A stretch of DNA of 13,506 nucleotides from positions 1 to 13,506 of the forward strand of contig DFOV01000415.1 of assembly GCA_002376965.1 (NCBI GenBank). The letters run 5' to 3'. Below are positions 7,115 to 13,506 of this stretch, piece by piece. The position numbers were made by a program, and so were the translations under genes. The DNA comes from Gammaproteobacteria bacterium UBA3532. Lineage in GTDB: Bacteria > Pseudomonadota > Gammaproteobacteria > Enterobacterales > UBA3532. Positions within the stretch are counted from its first letter, which is position 1. Each line of letters opens with the position of its first letter. A model generated the notes under the pieces. It saw only the letters and a list, made by a program, of their open reading frames with translations. It ran no database searches and was not told the DNA's origin.

Positions 7115-8207
7115 GTGCTGCTCCCATCAGCTTGGTTTCCAATGCACTTAATGCCTCTTTCGTAGCTGAGTAGACGCCATGTTCGGTGATTAGTCCGTTG
7201 ACTAATCTTGCTGGTGTGACATCAAAGCCAGGGTTGCAGGCAGGGGTGTTATCCGGTGTGATTTGTACTTGTTGGATTCTGCCTTGGCTATCTTTGCCAC
7301 TAATGTGAGTTACTTCATCACTGCAGCGTTCTTCTATTGGGATCTCTGAGCCATGCTTAAGCGACCAGTCAATCGTTGAGCTGGGCAGAGCGACATAGAA
7401 AGGGCAATGGTTGTCATAAGCCGCCAGTGCTTTTAGGTAGGTGCCTATTTTGTTGCACACATCGCCATTGGCGCAGGTGCGATCAGAGCCAACAATAGCC
7501 ATATCGACACTTCCTTGTTGCATTAAGTGACCACCGGCATTGTCTACGATGAGCGTGTGGGGGATGCCGTGTTGTTGTAATTCCCAAGCGGTCAGCGATG
7601 CGCCTTGATTGCGTGGGCGCGTTTCGTCAACCCATACATGTAATGGAATACCCTTGTCATAGGCGGTGTAGATGGGCGCGAGTGCGGTGCCATAGTCTAC
7701 GGTAGCTAACCAGCCTGCGTTGCAGTGGGTAAGGATGTTCAGTGGCCGCTGTAACTGTTGATATCTATTTTCGATGAGTTCACTTCCAAAACGGCCAATG
7801 CTTTGGTTGGTCTCTATGTCTTGCTGGGCCAGCTCGTTTGCGATTGCCAGTGCTTCTTGAGCGCGTTGTTGACTGGGGATTTGCCTTAGTCGTGCTTCCA
7901 TCTGCTGTAATGCCCATTGCAGGTTGACCGCGGTGGGGCGTGTTTGGGCCAGGCATTTGATTGCATGGCCCAAACTGCTGTCATTACCGCTCTCACGCAT
8001 GGCAATGGCAATGCCAAAGGCGGCCGTTACTCCGATCAGCGGTGCGCCGCGTACCCACATGTCCTTAATCGCATCTTCTGCATCATCTAACGTCTTGAGC
8101 TCAATGACTTCAAAGCGATGGGGTAGCTGTGTTTGGTCGATGATGAAAATGGCATCGCTATGCTTGTCGTGCCAAATACTTTGATATGTCTTATTACCTA
8201 CTCGCAT
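7101..8207 (-). CDS. mtnA: S-methyl-5-thioribose-1-phosphate isomerase
   Basis: 368 residues from the preferred start. It converts 5-methylthioribose-1-phosphate to 5-methylthioribulose-1-phosphate in methionine/methylthioadenosine salvage, and also acts on 5-deoxyribose-1-phosphate. Family motifs are present: 'RVGNKTYQSIW' at the start, 'WVRGAPLIG' (about 51-59), the catalytic Cys162 in 'THCNAG', 'VDETRP..QG', and the catalytic Asp242 in 'VGSDRTCANGD..NKIGTY'. Start choice: the ATG at 8205-8207 has AGGA (8214-8217) six bases upstream. The in-frame ATG at 8211-8213, two codons earlier, abuts that AGGA and is a poor start. The gene is first in an operon with the aldolase (14-base overlap) and divergent from ahpC. 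Its start lies only 18 bases from the OxyR site, so its promoter must overlap or lie beyond that site. No kinase, phosphorylase or mtnBCDE gene is in the window. Confidence 0.93.
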   Translation of the reverse strand: MRVGNKTYQSIWHDKHSDAIFIIDQTQLPHRFEVIELKTLDDAEDAIKDMWVRGAPLIGVTAAFGIAIAMRESGNDSSLGHAIKCLAQTRPTAVNLQWALQQMEARLRQIPSQQRAQEALAIANELAQQDIETNQSIGRFGSELIENRYQQLQRPLNILTHCNAGWLATVDYGTALAPIYTAYDKGIPLHVWVDETRPRNQGASLTAWELQQHGIPHTLIVDNAGGHLMQQGSVDMAIVGSDRTCANGDVCNKIGTYLKALAAYDNHCPFYVALPSSTIDWSLKHGSEIPIEERCSDEVTHISGKDSQGRIQQVQITPDNTPACNPGFDVTPARLVNGLITEHGVYSATKEALSALETKLMGAAHGEE

Positions 8208-8213
8208 GGGCAT

Positions 8214-8217
8214 TCCT
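8214..8217 (-). promoter_or_regulatory. ribosome binding site deciding the mtnA start
   Basis: AGGA on the minus strand directly touches the first ATG (8211-8213) but is six bases from the second (8205-8207). It therefore supports the second as the true start. Confidence 0.55.
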
Positions 8218-8225
8218 GGTTAACA

Positions 8226-8262
8226 ATAGGTATTGTCTATTGATTTGATATGAACAAACGAT
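8226..8262. promoter_or_regulatory. OxyR binding site in the mtnA-ahpC divergent spacer
   Basis: The four tetranucleotides read ATAG (8226-8229), CTAT (8237-8240), ATAT (8248-8251) and CGAT (8259-8262), each separated by exactly seven bases. This matches the OxyR tetramer consensus ATAG-N7-CTAT-N7-ATAG-N7-CTAT at 14 of 16 positions with perfect spacing. The left half-site is extended to CAATAG-N7-CTATTG. It lies about 100 bases upstream of ahpC, a classical OxyR target. Activation of ahpCF on peroxide stress is the expected role (inference). Confidence 0.8.
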
Positions 8263-8291
8263 TTTAGTTTGTTATTCCGCTGGCATACCAT
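8263..8291 (+). promoter_or_regulatory. candidate ahpC promoter next to the OxyR site
   Basis: A weak -35 (TTTAGT, 8263-8268) abuts the OxyR site, and TACCAT (8286-8291, 4 of 6) sits 17 bases further on. A poor -35 touching an activator site is the usual layout of OxyR-activated promoters. The exact hexamers are uncertain. Confidence 0.35.
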
Positions 8292-8353
8292 GAACTCACG
8301 TTAAACAACTTAACTACTTAACCAAACCTGGCAGTACATTAAAACCAAATAAC

Positions 8354-8357
8354 GGAG
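8354..8357 (+). promoter_or_regulatory. ribosome binding site of ahpC
   Basis: GGAG six bases before the ATG at 8364. A strong site fits an abundantly made peroxidase. Confidence 0.7.
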
Positions 8358-8363
8358 ATAATC

Positions 8364-8933
8364 ATGGCACAATCTATTATCAATACAAAGTTACTTCCTT
8401 TCAAAGCAACTGCTTATCACAACGGTGAGTTTGTTGATGTAAACAGTGAAGACCTGGCTGGTAAGTGGACGGTTTTCTTTTTCTATCCTGCTGACTTCAC
8501 CTTCGTTTGCCCAACCGAGTTGGGTGATGTGGCCGACTACTATGCTCAGCTTCAAGAAATGGGCGTAGAAGTCTATTCGGTTTCTACTGATACTCACTTC
8601 ACTCATAAAGCATGGCACGATACTTCGGAAACCATCGGCAAGATTAAATTCCCAATGCTAGGTGATCCGACAGGAACCATCTCACGCAATTTTGGTGTGA
8701 TGATTGAAGAAGAAGGGTTGGCATTGCGCGGCACCTTTGTTGTGAACCCCGAAGGTGAGATCAAAGTCGCTGAGGTGCATGACCTGGGCATTGGTCGTTC
8801 AGCTAAAGAACTTGTTCGCAAGATCCAGGCGGCTCAGTATGTTGCGGCTCATGATGGTGAAGTTTGTCCTGCTGCATGGCAGCCTGGCGAAGAAACGTTG
8901 GCGCCTTCGTTAGACCTCGTTGGAAAAATCTAA
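8364..8933 (+). CDS. ahpC: alkyl hydroperoxide reductase subunit C (2-Cys peroxiredoxin)
   Basis: 189 residues, close to the usual 187 of the AhpC/Prx1 class. It reduces H2O2, organic hydroperoxides and peroxynitrite in the cytoplasm, and is re-reduced by AhpF. Peroxidatic Cys49 lies in 'DFTFVCPTE' (with Pro42 and Thr46), the supporting Arg122 in 'LRGTF', and resolving Cys168 in 'EVCPAAW'. The C-terminal 'LAPSLDLVGKI' tail is typical of AhpC and of sensitive 2-Cys peroxiredoxins. It is the first gene of the ahpCF pair. An OxyR site lies upstream, and a strong hairpin follows 17 bases after the stop, which would let AhpC be made in excess over AhpF. Confidence 0.97.
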   Translation: MAQSIINTKLLPFKATAYHNGEFVDVNSEDLAGKWTVFFFYPADFTFVCPTELGDVADYYAQLQEMGVEVYSVSTDTHFTHKAWHDTSETIGKIKFPMLGDPTGTISRNFGVMIEEEGLALRGTFVVNPEGEIKVAEVHDLGIGRSAKELVRKIQAAQYVAAHDGEVCPAAWQPGEETLAPSLDLVGKI

Positions 8934-8950
8934 AGCGCCAAGGGCCTTAT

Positions 8951-8976
8951 GCGGAGTCGAAGCGTTTCGACTCCGC
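8951..8976 (+). terminator. strong intercistronic hairpin between ahpC and ahpF
   Basis: GCGGAGTCGAA (8951-8961) and TTCGACTCCGC (8966-8976) form a perfect 11-bp, GC-rich stem with a 4-base loop (GCGT). The following TCACTTCTCCCTCT is pyrimidine-rich but not a true T-run. It is best read as a partial terminator or mRNA 3'-stabilising element that lowers ahpF expression relative to ahpC. Confidence 0.6.
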
Positions 8977-8984
8977 TCACTTCT

Positions 8985-9018
8985 CCCTCTGAATCAAGAC
9001 TACCCTCTGAATCAAAAC
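8985..9018 (+). repeat. tandem 18-bp-period direct repeat in the ahpC-ahpF spacer
   Basis: CCCTCTGAATCAAGAC (8985-9000) and CCCTCTGAATCAAAAC (9003-9018) differ at one of 16 bases and are separated by TA. It follows the hairpin directly. No function is recognised. Confidence 0.7.
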
Positions 9019-9080
9019 GGCCGAGTTTTGCTGAGGCACCAACCACTAATCAGGTTAATCAATAAATAATGGGTGTGACG

Positions 9081-10661
9081 ATGTTAAATGAATCAATGAA
9101 ACAACAACTAGCGACTTATCTTCAAAACTTGAAGCAGCCGGTGACGATCGTCAAATTTGTTGATGACTCGGCTAAATCTAAAGAGCTTTCACAACTCGTT
9201 GAACAAATTGGCGAACTGTCAGCCAAGGTGCGTGTTGAGGCTGGCGAAGGAGATAAAGAGCGCGTTCCGTCTATGTTAATTCGCTCCGAACAGGGAACGG
9301 AGATTCGATTCGCTGGGCTGCCAATGGGGCATGAATTTACATCTTTGGTATTGGCGCTGTTACACAGTGGTGGTCATCCGCTAAAGCTGGACACTGATGT
9401 TATCGAGCAAATCCGCGCGTTAGATAGCGATTTGCATTTCGAAACCTTTGTGTCGCTATCGTGCCAGAATTGTCCAGATGTTGTTCAGGCTCTGAATATG
9501 ATGGCTGCACTGAATCCTCGCATAACGCATGTAATGATTGATGGTGCTGTGTATCCTGAAGAAGCTGAACAGCGCAATGTTCTTGCTGTTCCTTCGGTTT
9601 TTCTAAACGGCGAGTCATTTTCTCAGGGTCGGATTACGCTTGGCGAAATTTTGAGTAAGGTCGATAACAATGCTGCAAAGAGAGAATCTGCAACGTTAAA
9701 CGATAAAAAACCGTACGACTTTTTGGTCGTTGGCGGCGGCCCAGCTGGGGCATCGGCCGCGATATATGCCGCAAGAAAGGGTATTCGCACAGGGATTGTT
9801 GCGGATCGTTTTGGTGGCCAAGTGGCAGATACACTAGGCATAGAAAATTTTATCGCCACCCAATCAACCACAGGGCCAAAGCTTGTAGCAAGCCTGGAAG
9901 AGCATGTTAAAGATTATGATGTTGATATCATGAAAGGCCAGAAGGCCAGCCAGGTAATCCCCGCACAAAATGCTGGTGACTATATAAAAGTCGAGTTGGA
10001 AAACGGCGCGGTTTTAAAATCGCGCTCTATATTACTGGCCACCGGCGCACGTTGGCGAGAAATGAATGTGCCCGGTGAAAAAGAGTACCGTGGTTCTGGC
10101 GTGGCTTATTGCCCTCATTGTGATGGTCCTCTATTTAAAGGTAAACGCGTTGCTGTGATTGGTGGCGGAAACTCGGGAATAGAAGCCGCTTTGGATCTGG
10201 CTGGCATTGTCGAACACGTAACTGTTTTGGAGTTCGATTCTCGACTGCGGGCCGACGAAGTGCTTCAGCGTAAGGTGCGTGAAGCCGCCAATATCGATGT
10301 TATAACACAAGCGCAGACTACCGAGGTTGTGGGTGATGGTAACAAAGTAACCGGTCTCACCTATAAAGATAGAGCTTCGGGCGAACAAAAGTCGATTGCT
10401 TTGGCGGGTATATTTGTCCAGATTGGCTTGATACCCAATGCTGAATTTTTGCGCGACACCATCGAGCTGACCGAGCGTGGCGAAATTGTTGTCGGTGCTA
10501 AGGGCGAGACCAGCCAGCCTGGAATCTATGCGGCGGGTGATGTAACAAACATACCGTTCAAGCAAATCATCATCGCGATGGGCCAAGGAGCTAACGCGGC
10601 GCTAGGAGCGTTCGACTATCTGATGCGAGCCGAGGTGGCTGTTGCTTCTCATGCAGCATAG
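9081..10661 (+). CDS. ahpF: alkyl hydroperoxide reductase subunit F (NADH-dependent flavoprotein)
   Basis: 526 residues, against 521 in E. coli. It passes electrons from NADH through FAD and two disulfides to AhpC. Domains: an N-terminal double thioredoxin-like domain (about 1-200) with redox pair Cys128/Cys131 in 'SLSCQNCPD'; an FAD domain opening with '[12 protein letters not shown]' (about 216-227); a thioredoxin-reductase-like NAD(P)H domain with the second redox pair Cys344/Cys347 in 'YCPHCDGP' and 'IGGGNSG' (about 360-366); and the FAD-binding 'AAGDVTN' near 484-490. The ATG at 9081 is chosen because '[14 protein letters not shown]' aligns with the E. coli N-terminus. An in-frame ATG at 9069 would add four residues and has no better ribosome binding site. 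It is downstream of ahpC with a 147-base spacer holding a strong hairpin, so it is probably transcribed with ahpC at a lower level. Confidence 0.96.
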   Translation: MLNESMKQQLATYLQNLKQPVTIVKFVDDSAKSKELSQLVEQIGELSAKVRVEAGEGDKERVPSMLIRSEQGTEIRFAGLPMGHEFTSLVLALLHSGGHPLKLDTDVIEQIRALDSDLHFETFVSLSCQNCPDVVQALNMMAALNPRITHVMIDGAVYPEEAEQRNVLAVPSVFLNGESFSQGRITLGEILSKVDNNAAKRESATLNDKKPYDFLVVGGGPAGASAAIYAARKGIRTGIVADRFGGQVADTLGIENFIATQSTTGPKLVASLEEHVKDYDVDIMKGQKASQVIPAQNAGDYIKVELENGAVLKSRSILLATGARWREMNVPGEKEYRGSGVAYCPHCDGPLFKGKRVAVIGGGNSGIEAALDLAGIVEHVTVLEFDSRLRADEVLQRKVREAANIDVITQAQTTEVVGDGNKVTGLTYKDRASGEQKSIALAGIFVQIGLIPNAEFLRDTIELTERGEIVVGAKGETSQPGIYAAGDVTNIPFKQIIIAMGQGANAALGAFDYLMRAEVAVASHAA

Positions 10662-10697
10662 CTTTTCGGCACAGTGTAGCCTTTCGGTACAGTATAG
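10662..10697 (+). repeat. tandem 18-bp direct repeat right after the ahpF stop
   Basis: Copy one, cttttcggcacagtgtag (10662-10679), and copy two, cctttcggtacagtatag (10680-10697), match at 15 of 18 positions with no gap. The repeat begins at the base after the stop codon. No function is recognised. Confidence 0.65.
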
Positions 10698-10795
10698 GGG
10701 CGATCGTGAGGCAATGGGTGATGAGGAAATAGATAGCATGGAAATAGTCAGTATCTTTTACACTTAAGCGATATATTCGATATTTATAATGTAAG

Positions 10796-10830
10796 ATAAA
10801 AGCGTAAGTGGCTAATACTTATGCTTTTAT
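10796..10830. terminator. 14-bp hairpin downstream of ahpF, possibly a bidirectional terminator or 5'-leader hairpin
   Basis: ATAAAAGCGTAAGT (10796-10809) pairs with ACTTATGCTTTTAT (10817-10830) over 14 bp with one G:U pair in RNA and a 7-base loop. The A-rich and T-rich ends make it look like a terminator for ahpCF, 134 bases past its stop. A perfect TATAAT at 10785-10790 would place a start site right at its left edge, so it could instead form the very 5' end of the next transcript. Confidence 0.5.
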
Positions 10831-10858
10831 TGGTTTTGGCATAATCATTGTATATAAC
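10830..10858 (+). promoter_or_regulatory. candidate promoter of the PEP-CTERM gene
   Basis: TTGGTT (10830-10835), 17-base spacer, TATAAC (10853-10858, 5 of 6). The predicted start near 10865 would leave a leader of about 25 bases before the ATG at 10890. Confidence 0.45.
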
Positions 10859-10889
10859 AGGGCGCTCTTCTCTGGATTTGGAAATGATT

Positions 10890-11573
10890 ATGACAAAAGT
10901 ACTTTCAACTTTATTTGGTGGTGCAGCGTTGGTTGCTGCTTCTAGCGCTAGTGCTGTACTTATCGTTGATGATTTCACTACTGAGCAGTTTCTTGAGGTC
11001 AGTGGCTCCACTGGCTCTGTCTCTTCTCAAGTGGAAGGTGCAGGCATTCTTGGCGGTGAGCGTGATGTTTATCTGGGAGTGATCGACAATGAGCATGGGC
11101 TATCTGCAGACGTTAACGTTGTGGGTGGCAATTATCACCACAGCACTGACACGGGCGTAACTGCATTCTCTACTATCCAATGGGACGGTATTGATGGCAG
11201 CGACAGTATCGATGCAATGGGTCTTAGTGGTGTGGATTTACTTTCTGCTGGTTCGGCATTTGTTATAGACGTCTTATCAACTGACCTGGGCGCAACCTTT
11301 GAGCTAACCGTTTGGGATATGGACGGTACCTTTGAAACAGTATTTAAATCTGTGGGTCAAGTGCTTTCGCCGCAATCAGTGGCCTTCAATTTTAACTCTT
11401 TCTCTTCAGCATTAGATTTGTCTTCTGTTGGTGCGATGGAGCTTACTTTATCTGGTGCTGCTGCGGTTGACCTTAGCATCCGTAGTGTAACCGTTCCTGA
11501 GCCTGCTGGTATTGCACTGGTTGGTTTGGGACTATTAGGTTTGGGCTTACGCCGTAAATCTAAAAAAGCTTAA
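10890..11573 (+). CDS. secreted PEP-CTERM sorting-domain protein of unknown function
   Basis: 227 residues from the ATG at 10890, which has GGA seven bases upstream; the open frame reaches further 5' without a good start. A Sec signal peptide (MTKVLSTLFGGAALVAASSASA, about 1-22) is followed by a Gly/Ser/Asp-rich, Cys-free, probably beta-sandwich domain ('VDDFTTEQF', 'YHHSTDTG', 'LTVWDMDG') that I do not recognise as a named family. The C-terminus is a canonical PEP-CTERM tail: V-P-E-P at 202-205, a Gly/Leu-rich membrane segment, then RRKSKK. Such tails are cleaved by an exosortase in bacteria with an exosortase-linked exopolysaccharide locus, so a role at the cell surface or in a biofilm matrix is inferred. 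No exosortase gene is in the window. The gene is monocistronic, with its own promoter candidate and a strong terminator. Confidence 0.88.
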   Translation: MTKVLSTLFGGAALVAASSASAVLIVDDFTTEQFLEVSGSTGSVSSQVEGAGILGGERDVYLGVIDNEHGLSADVNVVGGNYHHSTDTGVTAFSTIQWDGIDGSDSIDAMGLSGVDLLSAGSAFVIDVLSTDLGATFELTVWDMDGTFETVFKSVGQVLSPQSVAFNFNSFSSALDLSSVGAMELTLSGAAAVDLSIRSVTVPEPAGIALVGLGLLGLGLRRKSKKA

Positions 11574-11601
11574 TCCCTTAGTAACACCCAAAGCAGTTAA
11601 G

Positions 11602-11631
11602 AAAGCAGGGCGCAAGCCCTGCTTTTTTTTT
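11602..11631 (+). terminator. Rho-independent terminator of the PEP-CTERM gene
   Basis: AAAGCAGGGC, loop GCAA (a GNRA tetraloop), GCCCTGCTTT, then further Ts to 11631. A perfect 10-bp stem and a long T-run 28 bases after the stop codon make it a textbook terminator. Confidence 0.95.
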
Positions 11632-11749
11632 GCAATATAGTTTTGCTGTTTAGTGAGGGTACAGATGGATAGCTCTGCATTCGTCAACAATCAACAAGAA
11701 CTAGCGTGTTGGTCTGCAGTTCTTTAGAATGGAGCGGTTTTAATTTCAG

Positions 11750-13506
11750 ATGAATGCCATGCACCAACCTCTCGATCTTAATCATCTTAATAAAGCTCAG
11801 CGCGACGCGGTCAGTTGCGAAAAGAACTATATCCAGGTTTTAGCTGGGGCCGGGAGCGGAAAAACCCGTGTACTCGTTCATCGTATTGCCTGGCTTATGC
11901 AGCATCAGCGCGTATCTCCCTATAGCATATTGGCCGTTACCTTTACCAATAAGGCCGCTGCCGAAATGCGTGGTCGGGTAGAAGAGGTGACTGGTCGGGG
12001 CGTGCAGGGGATGTGGGTTGGCACCTTTCATGGCTTGTGTCACCGGCTATTGAGAGCACATTGGCAAGAAGCAGATTTGCCCCAAAACTTCCAGATTCTG
12101 GATAGTGACGATCAACAGCGGTTAATCAAACGCATTATTCGTGAGCAAGGCTTAAGTGATAAGGAGTTTGTTCCGAAGCAGGTGCAATGGTATATCAACG
12201 GACACAAGGATGAAGGACGCCGCGCCCGTGATGTTGATGGCGGCTATCGTGACTATACCCAAACCTTACAGCGCATTTATGCCGCCTATGAGCAGCAATG
12301 TTTTCGCAGTGGCCTGGTGGATTTTGCCGAGCTGTTGTTGCGTTGCCATGAAGTGTTGCTTAATCATCCTGTACTGCTCGATCATTATCAACGTCGCTTT
12401 GAACATATTTTGGTGGATGAATTCCAGGATACTAATTCAATTCAATACGCCTGGATTAGGCTGCTTACTGGAGACAACGGGCAGCTGATGATCGTCGGAG
12501 ATGACGATCAGTCGATTTATGGCTGGCGTGGTGCCAAGGTTGAAAATATTCACCAATTCAGTCACGATTTTTCAGGCTGTGCGGTGATTCGGTTAGAACA
12601 AAACTACCGTTCCAGCGGGACGATTCTTGAGGCTGCCAACGCCGTGATTGGTCACAATACCGAGCGTTTGGGAAAAGAGCTATGGACTGAATATCCCGAT
12701 GGTGAACCCATCTCACTTTATGCTGCATTCAACGAAGTTGATGAGGCACGCTTTATAGTATCTACCATTGAAAGTTATCTTGATAAGGGCTTTTCCCGTG
12801 AAGATATTGCGTTGCTGTATCGTTCCAATGCCCAGTCGCGTTTGCTGGAAGAAGCGCTGATTCGAGCCAGCATTCCCTACCGTATTTATGGCGGACAACG
12901 CTTTTTCGAGCGTGCCGAAATTAAAGATGCACTGGCCTATTTGCGCCTCATCGAAAGCAGTGACGATGATGCCAGCTTTGAGCGCGTGGTCAACACGCCA
13001 ACCCGTGGTATTGGTGATAAAACCGTCATGCTGATCCGCGATCATGCGCGTAAAGAAAACCTGTCGATGTGGCGCGCAGCTGCTAATATGGTCACTTCTA
13101 AGGGGCTAAGTCCGCGAGCACTAAGTGCGGTGGCGGCTTTTCTTGATTTGATCACTGAGCTGCGCCAAAAAACACACGAGCAGTCCTTGGCGATTCAATG
13201 TGATATTGCCATAAAGCAATCAGGATTGTGGATGCAGTACCAGCAGGATAACTCTGAGAAAGGGCGGACTAAACTGGAAAACCTGGATGAGCTTATCACG
13301 GCCTGCCGTCAGTTTCAGGCTCCACAAGAATTAGATGAGCCTATGCCAATTCTTAGCGCCTTTTTGGCTCATGCGGCCTTAGAAGCTGGAGAAGGACAAG
13401 CCGATCCCAACGAAAGTTGTATTCAGCTGATGACATTGCATTCCGCCAAAGGGTTAGAATTTCCATTAGTCTTCCTATGCGGCATGGAAGAGGGGTTGTT
13501 TCCCAG
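11750..13506 (+). CDS. uvrD: DNA helicase II UvrD (3' end outside window)
   Basis: 585 complete codons are visible, of about 720 expected. UvrD is a superfamily 1A 3'-5' helicase that unwinds DNA in nucleotide excision and mismatch repair and removes RecA filaments. Motifs in order: 'LNKAQRDAV' (Q motif), Walker A 'AGAGSGKT' (32-39), 'AVTFTNKAAAEM' (Ia), 'GTFHGLCHRLLR', 'VDEFQDTN' (Walker B, acidic pair at 223-224), 'VGDDDQSIYGWRGA' (III), 'LEQNYRS' (IV), 'LYRSNAQSRLLEEAL', 'YGGQRFFER', 'VVNTPTRGIGD', 'LMTLHSAKGLEFP' (V). It aligns with E. coli UvrD throughout, including 'HAALEAGEGQAD', which favours UvrD over Rep or PcrA. A TAA at 11741-11743 limits the start to the ATG at 11750 or the one at 11759. 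GGAG at 11731-11734 is rather far from both. No LexA box is found upstream. Confidence 0.96.
   Translation, partial: MNAMHQPLDLNHLNKAQRDAVSCEKNYIQVLAGAGSGKTRVLVHRIAWLMQHQRVSPYSILAVTFTNKAAAEMRGRVEEVTGRGVQGMWVGTFHGLCHRLLRAHWQEADLPQNFQILDSDDQQRLIKRIIREQGLSDKEFVPKQVQWYINGHKDEGRRARDVDGGYRDYTQTLQRIYAAYEQQCFRSGLVDFAELLLRCHEVLLNHPVLLDHYQRRFEHILVDEFQDTNSIQYAWIRLLTGDNGQLMIVGDDDQSIYGWRGAKVENIHQFSHDFSGCAVIRLEQNYRSSGTILEAANAVIGHNTERLGKELWTEYPDGEPISLYAAFNEVDEARFIVSTIESYLDKGFSREDIALLYRSNAQSRLLEEALIRASIPYRIYGGQRFFERAEIKDALAYLRLIESSDDDASFERVVNTPTRGIGDKTVMLIRDHARKENLSMWRAAANMVTSKGLSPRALSAVAAFLDLITELRQKTHEQSLAIQCDIAIKQSGLWMQYQQDNSEKGRTKLENLDELITACRQFQAPQELDEPMPILSAFLAHAALEAGEGQADPNESCIQLMTLHSAKGLEFPLVFLCGMEEGLFP

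Noticed and set aside
10848..10889. Earlier TTG or ATG starts for the PEP-CTERM protein
   Set aside because: They would put charged residues before the signal peptide and overlap the candidate -10 box. The ATG at 10890 has the best placed GGA and gives a standard signal peptide.
11646..11664. Possible LexA/SOS box upstream of uvrD (CTGT ... ACAG)
   Set aside because: The half-sites are separated by 11 bases instead of the required 8, and the spacer is not A/T-alternating.
12156..12488. 110-codon open frame overlapping uvrD in another frame
   Set aside because: The overlapping frame encodes continuous UvrD helicase motifs. The alternative translation is hydrophobic with no family pattern.

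Overview
The window reads like a chromosomal segment of a Gram-negative, probably marine or aquatic, gammaproteobacterium. The evidence is a UvrD and an AhpCF pair that align closely with the enterobacterial proteins, a TonB-dependent receptor, an outer-membrane lipoprotein with calcium-binding thrombospondin type 3 repeats, and a PEP-CTERM protein. A Cellvibrionales/Alteromonadales-like origin is plausible but is inference only. No transposase, phage gene, tRNA, rRNA or CRISPR array was seen, and no gene-free stretch exceeds about 240 bases.

Left part (1-1822): the 3' end of a TonB-dependent receptor gene (+) runs into a convergent diguanylate cyclase gene (-). Their stop codons overlap in the four bases CTAA (441-444), so there is no room for a terminator between them. 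Between the cyclase gene and the next gene on the minus strand lies a long, nearly perfect inverted repeat (1712-1786) with a smaller perfect hairpin beside it.

Centre left (1823-6391, -): one very large gene for a lipoprotein of about 1522 residues. It has a lipobox, an N-terminal beta-type domain, three blocks of Asp-rich TSP3 repeats, an acidic linker containing a 9-bp minisatellite, a lectin-like beta-sandwich region, and seven tandem modules of about 131-139 residues. Each module carries a Cys pair, and six share the signature M-(Y/F)-L-R-G-I-x-x-D-W. No catalytic domain is visible. The modules look like secreted carbohydrate-binding-type beta-sandwiches, but the ligand is unknown. This is the least ordinary object in the window.

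Centre (6470-8207, -): a translationally coupled two-gene operon, mtnA (methylthioribose-1-phosphate isomerase) followed by a class II aldolase that resembles L-fuculose-1-phosphate aldolase much more than MtnB. The pairing matches the DHAP-shunt type of methylthioadenosine / 5'-deoxyadenosine salvage.

Centre right (8214-10830, +): ahpC and ahpF, the two-component NADH-dependent peroxidase, divergent from mtnA. The shared 150-bp spacer has an excellent four-box OxyR site (8226-8262). It is suitably placed to activate ahpC and lies almost against the mtnA start codon. A strong hairpin separates ahpC from ahpF and another follows ahpF.

Right part (10830-13506, +): a secreted PEP-CTERM protein gene with its own promoter and a textbook terminator, then the first 585 codons of uvrD (DNA helicase II), cut by the window edge.
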